53,208 bases of DNA from JAGNLM01 sp964439835 (GTDB taxonomy: Bacteria > Pseudomonadota > Gammaproteobacteria > JAABTG01). Made by a program: the position numbers and the translations under genes. Location of the stretch: contig CAYTPQ010000019.1 of NCBI GenBank assembly GCA_964439835.1, positions 1-53,208 of the forward strand, read 5' to 3'. This document shows positions 32,624 to 39,995 of this stretch, piece after piece. Positions within the stretch are counted from its first letter, which is position 1, and each line of letters begins with the position of its first letter. The notes beneath the pieces are model-generated. The model saw only the letters and a list, made by a program, of their open reading frames with translations, was not told the DNA's origin and searched no databases.

Positions 32624-33301
32624 TCAGCCCAGTTGCCGCCGTAACCAGGCGCCCACGTCCGCGGCTTCCGCCTCGCAGACCGAGTGGGCCATCCGGTAGC
32701 GGCGGAAGTCCACGGGGTAGCCGGCCGCGGTCAGGGTGCGGGCCGTGCCCTCGCCCAACCCCACGGGGATGATAGGGTCCTGCTCCCCATGGCCAAGGAA
32801 GACCTGGAGGCCGCGGTTTGCCGCTGCCGCCTCGGCCTCCAGCCGCTCCGCCAGGGCCAGGTAGGTCGAGAGGCCGACCAGGCCGGCGAGCCGTTCGGGG
32901 TAGCGTAGCCCCGCCTCCAGCGCGATCACCCCGCCCTGGGAGAAGCCCGCGACCACCACCCGGTCCGCCGGCACCCCACGGGCGGTCTCGTCCCGAACCA
33001 GTGCACTCACGCGTGCGACCGACTCGCGGATCCCCCCTTCGTCGGCGTCACGGCCGAAGTCCGCGTCCCGCACGTCGTACCAGGCCCGCATGACGTAGCC
33101 GCGGTTGATGGTGACTGGACGCGGGGGTGCGTGGGGCAGGACGACCCGCAGGCCCCGCTCCGCCAGCCCCAGCTCGCGGGCGAAGGGCACGAAGTCGTAG
33201 CCGTCCGCGCCGAGCCCGTGGAGCCACACGACCAGGCCGGTCGCCGGCGCCGGGGGCTCGAGGGTCACGCAGTCTTCGGTCTCGTTTAGGCTCGCCCGCA
33301 T
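32624..33301 (-). CDS. Carboxylesterase / phospholipase (alpha/beta hydrolase)
   Basis: This 225-residue protein belongs to the small bacterial carboxylesterase group (YpfH/EstB-like). The nucleophile elbow GFSQGG holds Ser121, with Asp175 in HGEQDPIIPV and His206 in MAHSVCE completing the triad. The oxyanion segment VVWLHGLGADGYDFVP is near the N-terminus. Physiological substrate is unknown; relatives hydrolyse short acyl esters or thioesters. The ATG at 33299-33301 is used. It is divergent from lptM. Confidence 0.9.
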   Translation of the reverse strand: MRASLNETEDCVTLEPPAPATGLVVWLHGLGADGYDFVPFARELGLAERGLRVVLPHAPPRPVTINRGYVMRAWYDVRDADFGRDADEGGIRESVARVSALVRDETARGVPADRVVVAGFSQGGVIALEAGLRYPERLAGLVGLSTYLALAERLEAEAAAANRGLQVFLGHGEQDPIIPVGLGEGTARTLTAAGYPVDFRRYRMAHSVCEAEAADVGAWLRRQLG

Positions 33302-33380
33302 GGCGCGACTGTGCCGGCGGCAGGAGGCGAAGGCAAGGGGACGCGGAGCCGCGCGGCGTACGTGCTTCCCTGCCGGCGGG

Positions 33381-33386
33381 TATACT
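33381..33386 (+). promoter_or_regulatory. -10-like TATACT before lptM
   Basis: TATACT (5/6 match) at 33381-33386 lies 8 nt before the ATG of lptM in the 93-nt gap between divergent genes. In such GC-rich DNA the hexamer stands out. Initiation about 7 nt downstream would leave almost no 5' leader. No matching -35 is seen at 16-18 nt. Confidence 0.4.
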
Positions 33387-33394
33387 TTCGGCCC

Positions 33395-33616
33395 ATGCGT
33401 ACCATTCCCCCTGACCGGCCGGCCGCACCCGGCCGGGCCTTGCCTGTCGCGAGCCTCGCGCTGGCGGCGGTCCTCTCCGCCTGCGGCATGAAGGGCGATC
33501 TCTACCTGCCGCCGCCACCGGCGACGCCGGCGCCCTCCGGCGCCGCCCGGGGCGCTCAACCGGCACCGCCGGCGGAGGCCACGCCCGAGCCCGGGGCGCG
33601 AGCACCGAGTCCCTGA
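33395..33616 (+). CDS. lptM: LPS translocon maturation lipoprotein LptM (YifL-like)
   Basis: The 73-residue product has an N-terminal signal with a lipobox LSAC (residues about 27-30) followed directly by CGMKGDLYLPPPP. Cys-Gly-x-Lys-Gly-x-Leu-Tyr-x-Pro after the lipidated Cys is the LptM/YifL signature. In E. coli LptM helps LptD oxidative maturation in the outer membrane. The rest is Pro/Ala-rich. The ATG at 33395 is chosen so the signal peptide has a normal basic start. lysA begins one base after its stop, the common lptM-lysA order. Confidence 0.88.
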   Translation: MRTIPPDRPAAPGRALPVASLALAAVLSACGMKGDLYLPPPPATPAPSGAARGAQPAPPAEATPEPGARAPSP

Positions 33617-33617
33617 C

Positions 33618-34868
33618 GTGCAGCCCTTCGGTTACCGCGAAGGCCGGCTGCACGCCGAAGGGGTCGACCTGTTCGCGCTCGCCGAGGAGTTCGGCACCCC
33701 CTGCTACGTCTACTCCAGGGCCGCCATCGAGTCGGCCTGGCACGCCTACGACCGCGCCTTTGGGGGCCGTCCGCACCTGGTGTGCTACGCGGTCAAGGCC
33801 AACGCCAACCTGGCGGTCCTCGACGTCCTCGCACGCCTCGGTTCGGGGTTCGACATCGTCTCCGCCGGTGAGCTGGAGCGCGTGCTGGCGGCGGGGGGGG
33901 ACCCCGCCAAGGTCGTCTTCTCGGGAGTCGGCAAGAGCCGGGTCGAGATGGCCCGGGCGCTGGAGGCCGGGATCCGCTGCTTCAACGTGGAGTCGGTGCC
34001 CGAGCTCGACCGGCTCGAGGAGGTCGCCACCGCGCTAGGCCGACGGGCCCGCGTCTCGCTGCGGGTGAACCCCGACGTCGACCCGGACACCCACCCGTAC
34101 ATCGCCACGGGGCTCAGGGACAGCAAGTTCGGTATCCCCATCGAGGAGGCGGAGGCTATCTACCGGCGCGCTGCGGCGCTTCCCCACCTGGACGTCGTCG
34201 GCGTGGACTGCCACATCGGCTCCCAGCTGACCTCTGTGGGCCCGTTCCTGGACGCCCTCGACCGGGTGCTGGGGTTGACGGACCGCCTGGCCGGGGAAGG
34301 GATCCGGCTGCGCCACCTGGACCTGGGTGGTGGTCTCGGGGTGCGCTACCGCGACGAGCGGGTGCCCTCGCCGGGCGAGCTCGTGGCGGCCCTGCTCGGG
34401 CGGTTGGGCGGGCGCGAGGTCGAGATTCTGCTGGAGCCCGGGCGCTCGGTCGTCGGGCCTGCGGGCCTGCTGTTGACCCGGGTGGAGTACGTGAAGCCAG
34501 GGCCGGCGCGGGACTTCGTGGTGGTCGACGCGGGGATGAACGACCTCCTGCGCCCGGCGCTCTACCAGGCCTGGCAGGCCATCGTGCCGGTGGCCCCGCG
34601 GGACGGGGAGGGTCGTCCCTGCGACGTGGTCGGGCCGGTCTGCGAGACCGGGGACTTCCTCGGCAAGGACCGGGTGCTGGCGGTGCGGCCTGGGGACCTG
34701 CTCGCCGTACAGACCGCCGGCGCCTACGGCGCTGTGATGAGCTCCAACTACAATGCCCGTCCCCGCGCCGCGGAGGTGATGGTGGACGGTGCGCGCGCCC
34801 ACCTGGTCCGCCGGCGCGAGACCCTTGCCGATCTCTACGCCGGCGAGCGCGTCGTACCTGATGTCTGA
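33618..34868 (+). CDS. lysA: Diaminopimelate decarboxylase
   Basis: LysA makes L-lysine from meso-diaminopimelate in the last step of lysine synthesis. The 416-residue PLP enzyme has the Schiff-base Lys60 in CYAVKANANLAVL, the Gly-rich LDLGGGLGVRY region, the ILLEPGRSVVGPAG segment and the active-site Cys in PVCETGDFLGKDR. The GTG start at 33618 follows the lptM stop by one base. dapF, which often follows lysA, is absent here; the glnA control region lies downstream. Confidence 0.96.
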   Translation: MQPFGYREGRLHAEGVDLFALAEEFGTPCYVYSRAAIESAWHAYDRAFGGRPHLVCYAVKANANLAVLDVLARLGSGFDIVSAGELERVLAAGGDPAKVVFSGVGKSRVEMARALEAGIRCFNVESVPELDRLEEVATALGRRARVSLRVNPDVDPDTHPYIATGLRDSKFGIPIEEAEAIYRRAAALPHLDVVGVDCHIGSQLTSVGPFLDALDRVLGLTDRLAGEGIRLRHLDLGGGLGVRYRDERVPSPGELVAALLGRLGGREVEILLEPGRSVVGPAGLLLTRVEYVKPGPARDFVVVDAGMNDLLRPALYQAWQAIVPVAPRDGEGRPCDVVGPVCETGDFLGKDRVLAVRPGDLLAVQTAGAYGAVMSSNYNARPRAAEVMVDGARAHLVRRRETLADLYAGERVVPDV

Positions 34869-34918
34869 GGGGGTCGTCGCAGGCGACCGTCTCGATTCGC
34901 CGGCTGGGTTGGAATGTT

Positions 34919-34935
34919 TGCACTATAGTGGTGCG
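34919..34935 (+). promoter_or_regulatory. NtrC-binding dyad 1 upstream of glnA
   Basis: TGCACT-ATAGT-GGTGCG matches the NtrC consensus TGCACC-N5-GGTGCA, keeping GCAC and GTGC at the exact 7-nt spacing. The dyad also contains a TATAGT -10-like hexamer (34924-34929), so NtrC bound here could repress a basal promoter as at E. coli glnAp1. It lies about 160 nt before the predicted sigma54 start site. Confidence 0.7.
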
Positions 34936-34948
34936 AGACCGAGGGAGA

Positions 34949-34965
34949 CGCACGAGGGTGGTGCG
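34949..34965 (+). promoter_or_regulatory. NtrC-binding dyad 2 upstream of glnA
   Basis: CGCACG-AGGGT-GGTGCG has GCAC and GTGC at the same 7-nt spacing as dyad 1. The centres are 30 bp apart, close to three helical turns, like the paired enhancer of enterobacterial glnA. It is weaker than dyad 1 at the outer positions. Confidence 0.6.
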
Positions 34966-35063
34966 CCCCGCCGTGCCCGGGACGGTATGCCGCGAGGTGG
35001 CCGACGGGTCACGCCAGCGCCAGGATGCGGGCACGGTCGTGCCGGGAGGGGGTATTCGAGCTA

Positions 35064-35079
35064 TGGCATGGTTCGTGCT
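35064..35079 (+). promoter_or_regulatory. Sigma54 (-24/-12) promoter of glnA
   Basis: TGGCATGGTTCGTGCT has GG (35065-35066) and GC (35077-35078) separated by exactly 10 nt and follows the consensus TGGCACG-N4-TTGCW with few differences. It would start transcription near 35090, giving a leader of about 180 nt before glnA. The rest of the 404-nt gap 34869-35272 shows no gene; a good GGGGAGGA ribosome binding site precedes the ATG. Confidence 0.65.
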
Positions 35080-35272
35080 CTCAACGTTGTCCAGATGTTG
35101 CCGAAGCTGCGGGTAGACCGCCGGGCGGACGGCTGTGCAAGGGCCGCTTGGGTCCGGCCGGCTGCCGGCTTGGCCGTTCGCGGTTTTCGGCGGGCGTCGC
35201 CGAACGGCCCCGGGTACCGTGTACGGGCCCGCTTTCCACTTACTGACGAAACCCGATTGGGGAGGACAGTTC

Positions 35273-36682
35273 ATGACGGCTGACGACGTGTTGAAGACGA
35301 TCCAGGAGAAGGGGGTGAAGTTCGTCGACCTGCGCTTCACCGACACCCGCGGCAAGGAGCAGCACGTGACGATGCCCGCCCACGCGGTCGACGCAGACAT
35401 GTTCGAGGACGGCAAGATGTTCGACGGGTCCTCGATAGCCGGCTGGAAGGGGATCCAGGAGTCGGACATGATCCTGATGCCCGAGGCCGGCACCGCGGTC
35501 ATGGACCCGTTCACGGACGAGCCCACGATGGTCGTGCGCTGCGACATCATCGAGCCGAGCACCATGCAGGGCTACGACCGCGACCCGCGCTCGCTCGCCA
35601 AGCGCGCCGAGGCCTACCTGAAGTCGACCGGCATCGCGGACACGGCGTTCTTCGGGCCGGAGCCCGAGTTCTTCATCTTCGACGACGTGCGCTGGGGCGC
35701 GGACATCTCCGGCTGCTTCTACAAGGTGGACGCGGAAGAGGCCTCGTGGAACTCCGAACGGGTGAGCCCCGACGGCAACCTGGGGCACCGGCCCGGTGTG
35801 AAGGGCGGCTATTTCCCCGTGCCCCCGGTCGACGCGCTGCACGATATCCGCTCGGCGATGTGCCTCGCCATGGAAGAGATGGGCGTCGTGGTGGAGGTGC
35901 ACCACCACGAGGTCGCGACCGCGGGCCAGTGTGAGATCGGCACCCGCTTCGACAGCCTGGTGAAGCGCGCCGACGCGACCCAGAACATGAAGTACGCCAT
36001 CTGGAACGTGGCGAAGTCCTACGGCAAGACGGTGACCTTCATGCCGAAGCCGCTGGTGGGCGACAACGGCAGCGGCATGCACGTGCACCAGTCGCTCGCC
36101 AAGGGCGGCAGGAATCTCTTCTCCGGGGACCTCTACTCGGGCCTCTCCGAGACCGCGCTCTACTACATTGGCGGGATCATCAAGCACGCGAAGGCGCTGA
36201 ACGCCATCACCAACCCCTCGACCAACAGCTACAAGCGCCTGGTCCCGGGCTTCGAGGCGCCGGTCATGCTGGCCTACTCGGCCCGCAACCGCTCGGCCTC
36301 CATCCGGATCCCTTACGTGACCAACCCGAAGGCGCGGCGCATCGAGGTCCGGTTCCCCGACTCGACCTGCAACCCCTACCTCGGGTTCGCCGCCATGCTG
36401 ATGGCCGGCATCGACGGGATCGTCAACAAGATCCACCCCGGCGAGCCGATCGACAAGGACCTCTACGACCTTCCACCCGAGGAGGAGAAGGCCATCCCGC
36501 AGGTGTGCTTCTCGTTCGAGCAGGCGCTCGAGGCCCTGGACAAGGACCGCGAGTTCCTGAAGGCGGGCGGGGTGTTCAGCGACGACCTGATCGACGCCTA
36601 CATCAAGCTCAAGATGGACGACGTGACGCGGGTGCGGATGACCACCCACCCGGTCGAGTTCGACCTCTACTACAGCCTGTAA
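35273..36682 (+). CDS. glnA: Glutamine synthetase type I
   Basis: GlnA condenses glutamate and ammonia to glutamine, the main ammonia-assimilation step. The 469-residue protein matches the E. coli enzyme in length. It has DGSSIAGWKGIQESDM, the metal-ligand FFGPEPEFFIFD, the GSGMHVHQS loop and KRLVPGFEAPV. The adenylylation site is Tyr398 in DLYDLPPEE, so it is the GlnE-regulated class. The ATG at 35273 has a strong ribosome binding site. A textbook terminator follows. Two NtrC dyads and a sigma54 promoter upstream indicate nitrogen control. Confidence 0.98.
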   Translation: MTADDVLKTIQEKGVKFVDLRFTDTRGKEQHVTMPAHAVDADMFEDGKMFDGSSIAGWKGIQESDMILMPEAGTAVMDPFTDEPTMVVRCDIIEPSTMQGYDRDPRSLAKRAEAYLKSTGIADTAFFGPEPEFFIFDDVRWGADISGCFYKVDAEEASWNSERVSPDGNLGHRPGVKGGYFPVPPVDALHDIRSAMCLAMEEMGVVVEVHHHEVATAGQCEIGTRFDSLVKRADATQNMKYAIWNVAKSYGKTVTFMPKPLVGDNGSGMHVHQSLAKGGRNLFSGDLYSGLSETALYYIGGIIKHAKALNAITNPSTNSYKRLVPGFEAPVMLAYSARNRSASIRIPYVTNPKARRIEVRFPDSTCNPYLGFAAMLMAGIDGIVNKIHPGEPIDKDLYDLPPEEEKAIPQVCFSFEQALEALDKDREFLKAGGVFSDDLIDAYIKLKMDDVTRVRMTTHPVEFDLYYSL

Positions 36683-36728
36683 TCGGCGACGGCCGGCGGG
36701 CCGCCCGTCGGCCCCTCGACCGCGAATC

Positions 36729-36758
36729 GGCGCCCCCCTTGCGGGGGCGCCTTTTTTT
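36729..36758 (+). terminator. Rho-independent terminator of glnA
   Basis: GGCGCCCCC at 36729-36737 pairs perfectly with GGGGGCGCC at 36743-36751 across a 5-nt loop, followed by seven T at 36752-36758. It lies 47 nt after the glnA stop and should separate glnA from the downstream DUF4124 gene and ntrBC. Confidence 0.92.
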
Positions 36759-36786
36759 CCGTCGAACGCTCGGCTATTGTCCTTCC

Positions 36787-37323
36787 ATGCGGCTCTGGAC
36801 GGGCGTACTCCTCTTCTGTGTCGCGACGGTCGCGAGCGCGCAGATATACCGCTCGGTCGGCCCGGACGGGTCCGTCCAGTTCTCCGACCAGCCCGCGCCC
36901 GACGCCACCCCGGTCGACGTGCAGCCCGCCCAGACCGTCCCGATGGGCGGGCCGGTGCACCGGCGCGCGGTCCCGGCGTCGCCGGCCAAGCCCGAGCCCG
37001 AGCGCCCCCCCTACGGACGCTTCGAGATCCTGAGTCCTACCCCCGACGAGGGGGTGCGGGCCAACGACGGGAACGTGACCGTGGCGCTTGCACTGGACCC
37101 GCCCCTCTTGCCGGGGCACCGGGTGGTCGTGCTGGTGGATGGCCGTCCGGTCGGAAACCCCGACGCCTCCCTGCAGGTGGCGCTCACCAACCTGGACCGC
37201 GGTACCCACCGGGTCGAGGCGAGCGTCGTCAACGCCGGCGGTCAAACCCTGGCGAGTGCCGGGCCGGTGAGCTTTCACGTCCTGCGGGTGCACCTGCCAC
37301 CGCCGCGTCCCACGCCTCGCTGA
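36787..37323 (+). CDS. DUF4124 domain-containing periplasmic protein
   Basis: The 178-residue protein starts with a signal peptide (MRLWTGVLLFCVATVASA, cleavage before QIY). The DUF4124 hallmark QIYRSVGPDGSVQFSDQP follows, then a Pro-rich linker and a beta-rich C-terminal part (about 80-165, with FEILSPTPDEGVRANDGNV) resembling an immunoglobulin-like fold. Genes of this kind often lie between glnA and ntrB in Gammaproteobacteria, but their role is unknown. A TATTGT hexamer at 36775-36780 ends 6 nt before the ATG. Confidence 0.85.
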   Translation: MRLWTGVLLFCVATVASAQIYRSVGPDGSVQFSDQPAPDATPVDVQPAQTVPMGGPVHRRAVPASPAKPEPERPPYGRFEILSPTPDEGVRANDGNVTVALALDPPLLPGHRVVVLVDGRPVGNPDASLQVALTNLDRGTHRVEASVVNAGGQTLASAGPVSFHVLRVHLPPPRPTPR

Positions 37324-37330
37324 TCGAGCC

Positions 37331-37347
37331 TGCACCGTCCTGGTGCA
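37331..37347 (+). promoter_or_regulatory. Consensus NtrC-binding dyad upstream of ntrB
   Basis: TGCACC-GTCCT-GGTGCA is a perfect 6-5-6 palindrome identical to the NtrC consensus. It starts 8 nt after the DUF4124 stop. A TAGACT -10-like hexamer (37353-37358), with CTGCAC 17 nt before it at 37330-37335, overlaps the dyad, so NtrC bound here could block a sigma70 promoter. The dyad centre is about 105 nt before the predicted sigma54 start. Confidence 0.8.
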
Positions 37348-37418
37348 TCCACTAGACTGCTCCCTGGCGGGACCGGCCTGACAGCCGATGTCTCCCGTGC
37401 GTCCTGGGCCCTGCCCGC

Positions 37419-37434
37419 TGGCCCGCCTCTTGCT
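37419..37434 (+). promoter_or_regulatory. Sigma54 (-24/-12) promoter of ntrBC
   Basis: TGGCCCGCCTCTTGCT matches TGGCACG-N4-TTGCW with one difference. GG (37420-37421) and GC (37432-37433) are 10 nt apart, as required. Transcription would start about 37445, only a few bases before the ATG chosen for ntrB at 37449, so the message would be nearly leaderless or a later start codon is used. Confidence 0.6.
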
Positions 37435-37448
37435 TGGCTCGTTTTAAT

Positions 37449-38531
37449 ATGGTGGTCGCCCACTACCCTCCCAGGGCCGCGGACACGCCCCAGGTCATCC
37501 TCGAGAACCTGGCTACGGCCGTGCTGCTCTTCGATGCTGGGCCACGGCTGTGGGTGGCCAACCCCGCGGCCGAGGCCCTGGTTGGTGCGAGCTCGAGGAA
37601 GCTGCGTGGGCTGGCGCCCTCGGAGCTCTTCCCCGAGGCGGACACCTGGCTGCACCTCCTGAGCCACGCGCTGGAGGCCCGCCGGCCTTTCGCGGAGCGC
37701 GAGGTGTCCCTGGGGCGGGTGGGCCTCGAGTCACCGACGGTCGACTGCACGGTCACGCCGCTCTTGGAGGGCGCGCAGGCGTCCGGATTGCTGGTGGAGA
37801 TGGTGCCGGTGGATCGCCACCGCCGGATTGCCCGGGAGGAGCAGATCCTGGCGCAGCACCAGACGGTCCACCTGCTGCTGCGCGGCCTTGCCCACGAGAT
37901 CCGCAACCCCCTCGGGGGACTCCGCGGGGCGGCGCAGCTGCTGGAGCGTGAGCTGGACGACCCCGGCCTCCGGGAGTACACGCGGGTCATCATCGGCGAG
38001 GCCGATCGCCTGCAGAACCTCCTGGACCGCCTCCTCGGTCCGAGGACCGTGCCGCAGAAGCGCCGGGTCAACATCCACCAGGTGGCCGAGCGGGTCTGCA
38101 CCCTGGTGAAGGCTGAGGCCCCCAGCGGGGTCCGGGTCCGGTGCGACTACGACCCGAGCATCCCGGACCTCACGGCCGACCCGGACATGCTCATCCAGGC
38201 GATGCTGAACATCATGCGCAACGCGGTACAGGCTCTCGGCGACCGCGGCCTGATCCAGGTCCGGACCCGAGTCCAGCGCCAGGTGGCGATCGGCCAGAAG
38301 TTCTACCGGCTGGCCTTGCGGGTGGAGGTGATCGACAACGGGCCCGGCATCCCGGCGGACCTGATCGACCGGATCTTTTATCCCATGGTCTCCGGCCGGG
38401 CTGACGGGACCGGCCTCGGACTCTCCATCGCGCAGTCATTGATCCAGCAGCACGGCGGCCTGATCCACTGCGCCTCCCAGCCCGGCGAGACCGTCATGAC
38501 CATCCTGCTGCCCCTGGAGGACTCCGAATGA
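37449..38531 (+). CDS. ntrB: Nitrogen regulation sensor histidine kinase NtrB (GlnL)
   Basis: NtrB phosphorylates NtrC under nitrogen limitation, controlled by PII. The 360-residue protein has an N-terminal PAS domain (about 10-115). The dimerisation helix carries the phospho-accepting His149 in RGLAHEIRNPLGGLRGA, and the ATPase domain has the N-box NIMRNAVQAL, G1 DNGPGIP and G2 GRADGTGLGLSIAQSL. There is no membrane segment, as expected. ATG 37449 is used; a TTG at 37434 overlaps the sigma54 element and is less likely. ntrC overlaps by 4 nt. Confidence 0.95.
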   Translation: MVVAHYPPRAADTPQVILENLATAVLLFDAGPRLWVANPAAEALVGASSRKLRGLAPSELFPEADTWLHLLSHALEARRPFAEREVSLGRVGLESPTVDCTVTPLLEGAQASGLLVEMVPVDRHRRIAREEQILAQHQTVHLLLRGLAHEIRNPLGGLRGAAQLLERELDDPGLREYTRVIIGEADRLQNLLDRLLGPRTVPQKRRVNIHQVAERVCTLVKAEAPSGVRVRCDYDPSIPDLTADPDMLIQAMLNIMRNAVQALGDRGLIQVRTRVQRQVAIGQKFYRLALRVEVIDNGPGIPADLIDRIFYPMVSGRADGTGLGLSIAQSLIQQHGGLIHCASQPGETVMTILLPLEDSE

Positions 38532-39937
38532 CCGGAAGGGAAAAGGTGTGGGTGGTCGACGACGACCGCTCGATCCGCTGGGTACTCGAGAAGGCGCTGC
38601 GCCAGGCCGGGATGGAGGTCACGACGTTCGCCGGCGGCACCGGGGTCCTGGAGCGGCTTGAGGGCGGGCGCCCCGACGTCGTGGTCTCGGACATCCGGAT
38701 GCCCGACATGGACGGGCTCGACCTCCTGCGCCGAATCGAATCGCGCTATCCCGAGCTGCCCGTGATCATCATGACGGCGTACTCCGACCTGGACAGTGCG
38801 GTCGCCGCCTACCAGGGGGGCGCCTTCGAATACCTGCCCAAGCCCTTCGACGTGGACGAGGCCGTGGAGCTGGTGCGCCGGGCCGCCAGCCGACACGCGG
38901 GGGCCGCCGCCGGCGGCGCCACGGCGGGCCTGGTCAGCCAGGAGATCATCGGCTCCGCCCCGTCGATGCAGGAGGTCTTCCGCGCCATCGGGCGGCTCTC
39001 CCGGTCGAGCATCACGGTCTTGATCACCGGTGAGTCCGGGACCGGCAAGGAGCTGGTCGCGCGGGCGTTGCACCGCCACAGTCCGCGTGCGGACCAACCG
39101 TTCATCGCCCTCAACACCGCGGCGATCCCGCGCGACCTGCTGGAGTCGGAGCTGTTCGGGCACGAGCGCGGCGCCTTCACCGGTGCCCAGAGCCAGCGCC
39201 GCGGGAGGTTCGAGCAGGCGGACCAGGGCACGCTGTTCCTCGACGAGATCGGCGACATGCCGGCGGAGCTCCAGACCCGCCTGCTGCGGGTCCTGTCCGA
39301 CGGGGAGTTCTACCGCGTGGGCGGCCACACCCCGATCCGGGCGGACGTCCGGGTGATCGCGGCCACCCACCAGAACCTGGAGCAGCGGGTGCAGCAGGGT
39401 CTGTTCCGGGAGGACCTGTTCCACCGGCTGAACGTGATCCGGGTGCACATCCCGCCGCTGCGCGAGCGGCGCGAGGACGTGCCCCTGCTGGCGCGGTACT
39501 TTCTGGACGCCGCCGCCCAGGAGCTGCGGGTCGAGCCCAAGCACCTGCGCCCGGAGACCGAGGCCTACCTGGCGTCCCTGGACTGGCCGGGCAACGTGCG
39601 TCAGCTCGAGAACACCTGCCGCTGGCTGATGGTCATGACCACCGGCCGGGAGATCCACGTGGACGACCTGCCGGTCGAGCTTCGGCAGCAGGCCGAGGAG
39701 GAGGGGCGCAAGGCCGGATGGGAGGTGGAGCTGCGCCGCTGGGCGCAGCGGCGACTGGCCCGCGGCGAGAGCGGCCTACTGCAGGATGCCGTGCCGGTGT
39801 TCGAGCGCACGATGCTGGACGTGGCCCTCGCGCACACCGGCGGCCGCCGCCAGGAGGCGGCGAAGCTGCTCGGCTGGGGGCGGAACACCCTGACTCGCAA
39901 GCTGAAAGACCTGGGGATGGGGGCAGGGGACGAGTAG
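38528..39937 (+). CDS. ntrC: Nitrogen regulation response regulator NtrC (GlnG)
   Basis: NtrC-P activates sigma54 promoters of nitrogen genes such as glnA. The 469-residue protein has a receiver domain with Asp55 (VVVSDIRMPDMDGL) and Lys105. The AAA+ domain has Walker A GESGTGKE (168-175) and the sigma54-contact loop GAFTGA (215-220). A C-terminal Fis-type helix-turn-helix ends around RRQEAAKLLGWGRNTLTRKL. The start overlaps ntrB (ATGA). The matching DNA sites lie upstream of glnA and ntrB in this same window. Confidence 0.97.
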   Translation: MTGREKVWVVDDDRSIRWVLEKALRQAGMEVTTFAGGTGVLERLEGGRPDVVVSDIRMPDMDGLDLLRRIESRYPELPVIIMTAYSDLDSAVAAYQGGAFEYLPKPFDVDEAVELVRRAASRHAGAAAGGATAGLVSQEIIGSAPSMQEVFRAIGRLSRSSITVLITGESGTGKELVARALHRHSPRADQPFIALNTAAIPRDLLESELFGHERGAFTGAQSQRRGRFEQADQGTLFLDEIGDMPAELQTRLLRVLSDGEFYRVGGHTPIRADVRVIAATHQNLEQRVQQGLFREDLFHRLNVIRVHIPPLRERREDVPLLARYFLDAAAQELRVEPKHLRPETEAYLASLDWPGNVRQLENTCRWLMVMTTGREIHVDDLPVELRQQAEEEGRKAGWEVELRRWAQRRLARGESGLLQDAVPVFERTMLDVALAHTGGRRQEAAKLLGWGRNTLTRKLKDLGMGAGDE

Positions 39938-39995
39938 CGGTACACTCCCCCGCGCCGGGCCAGCGTCCCGGCGCCAGACGAGAGAAGGAGGGCTC

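Noticed and set aside
34900..34920. Direct sigma54 match at CTGGGTTGGAATGTTTGCAC before glnA
   Set aside because: GG and GC are 11 nt apart rather than 10, and the segment overlaps the NtrC dyad. The element at 35064-35079 has correct spacing.
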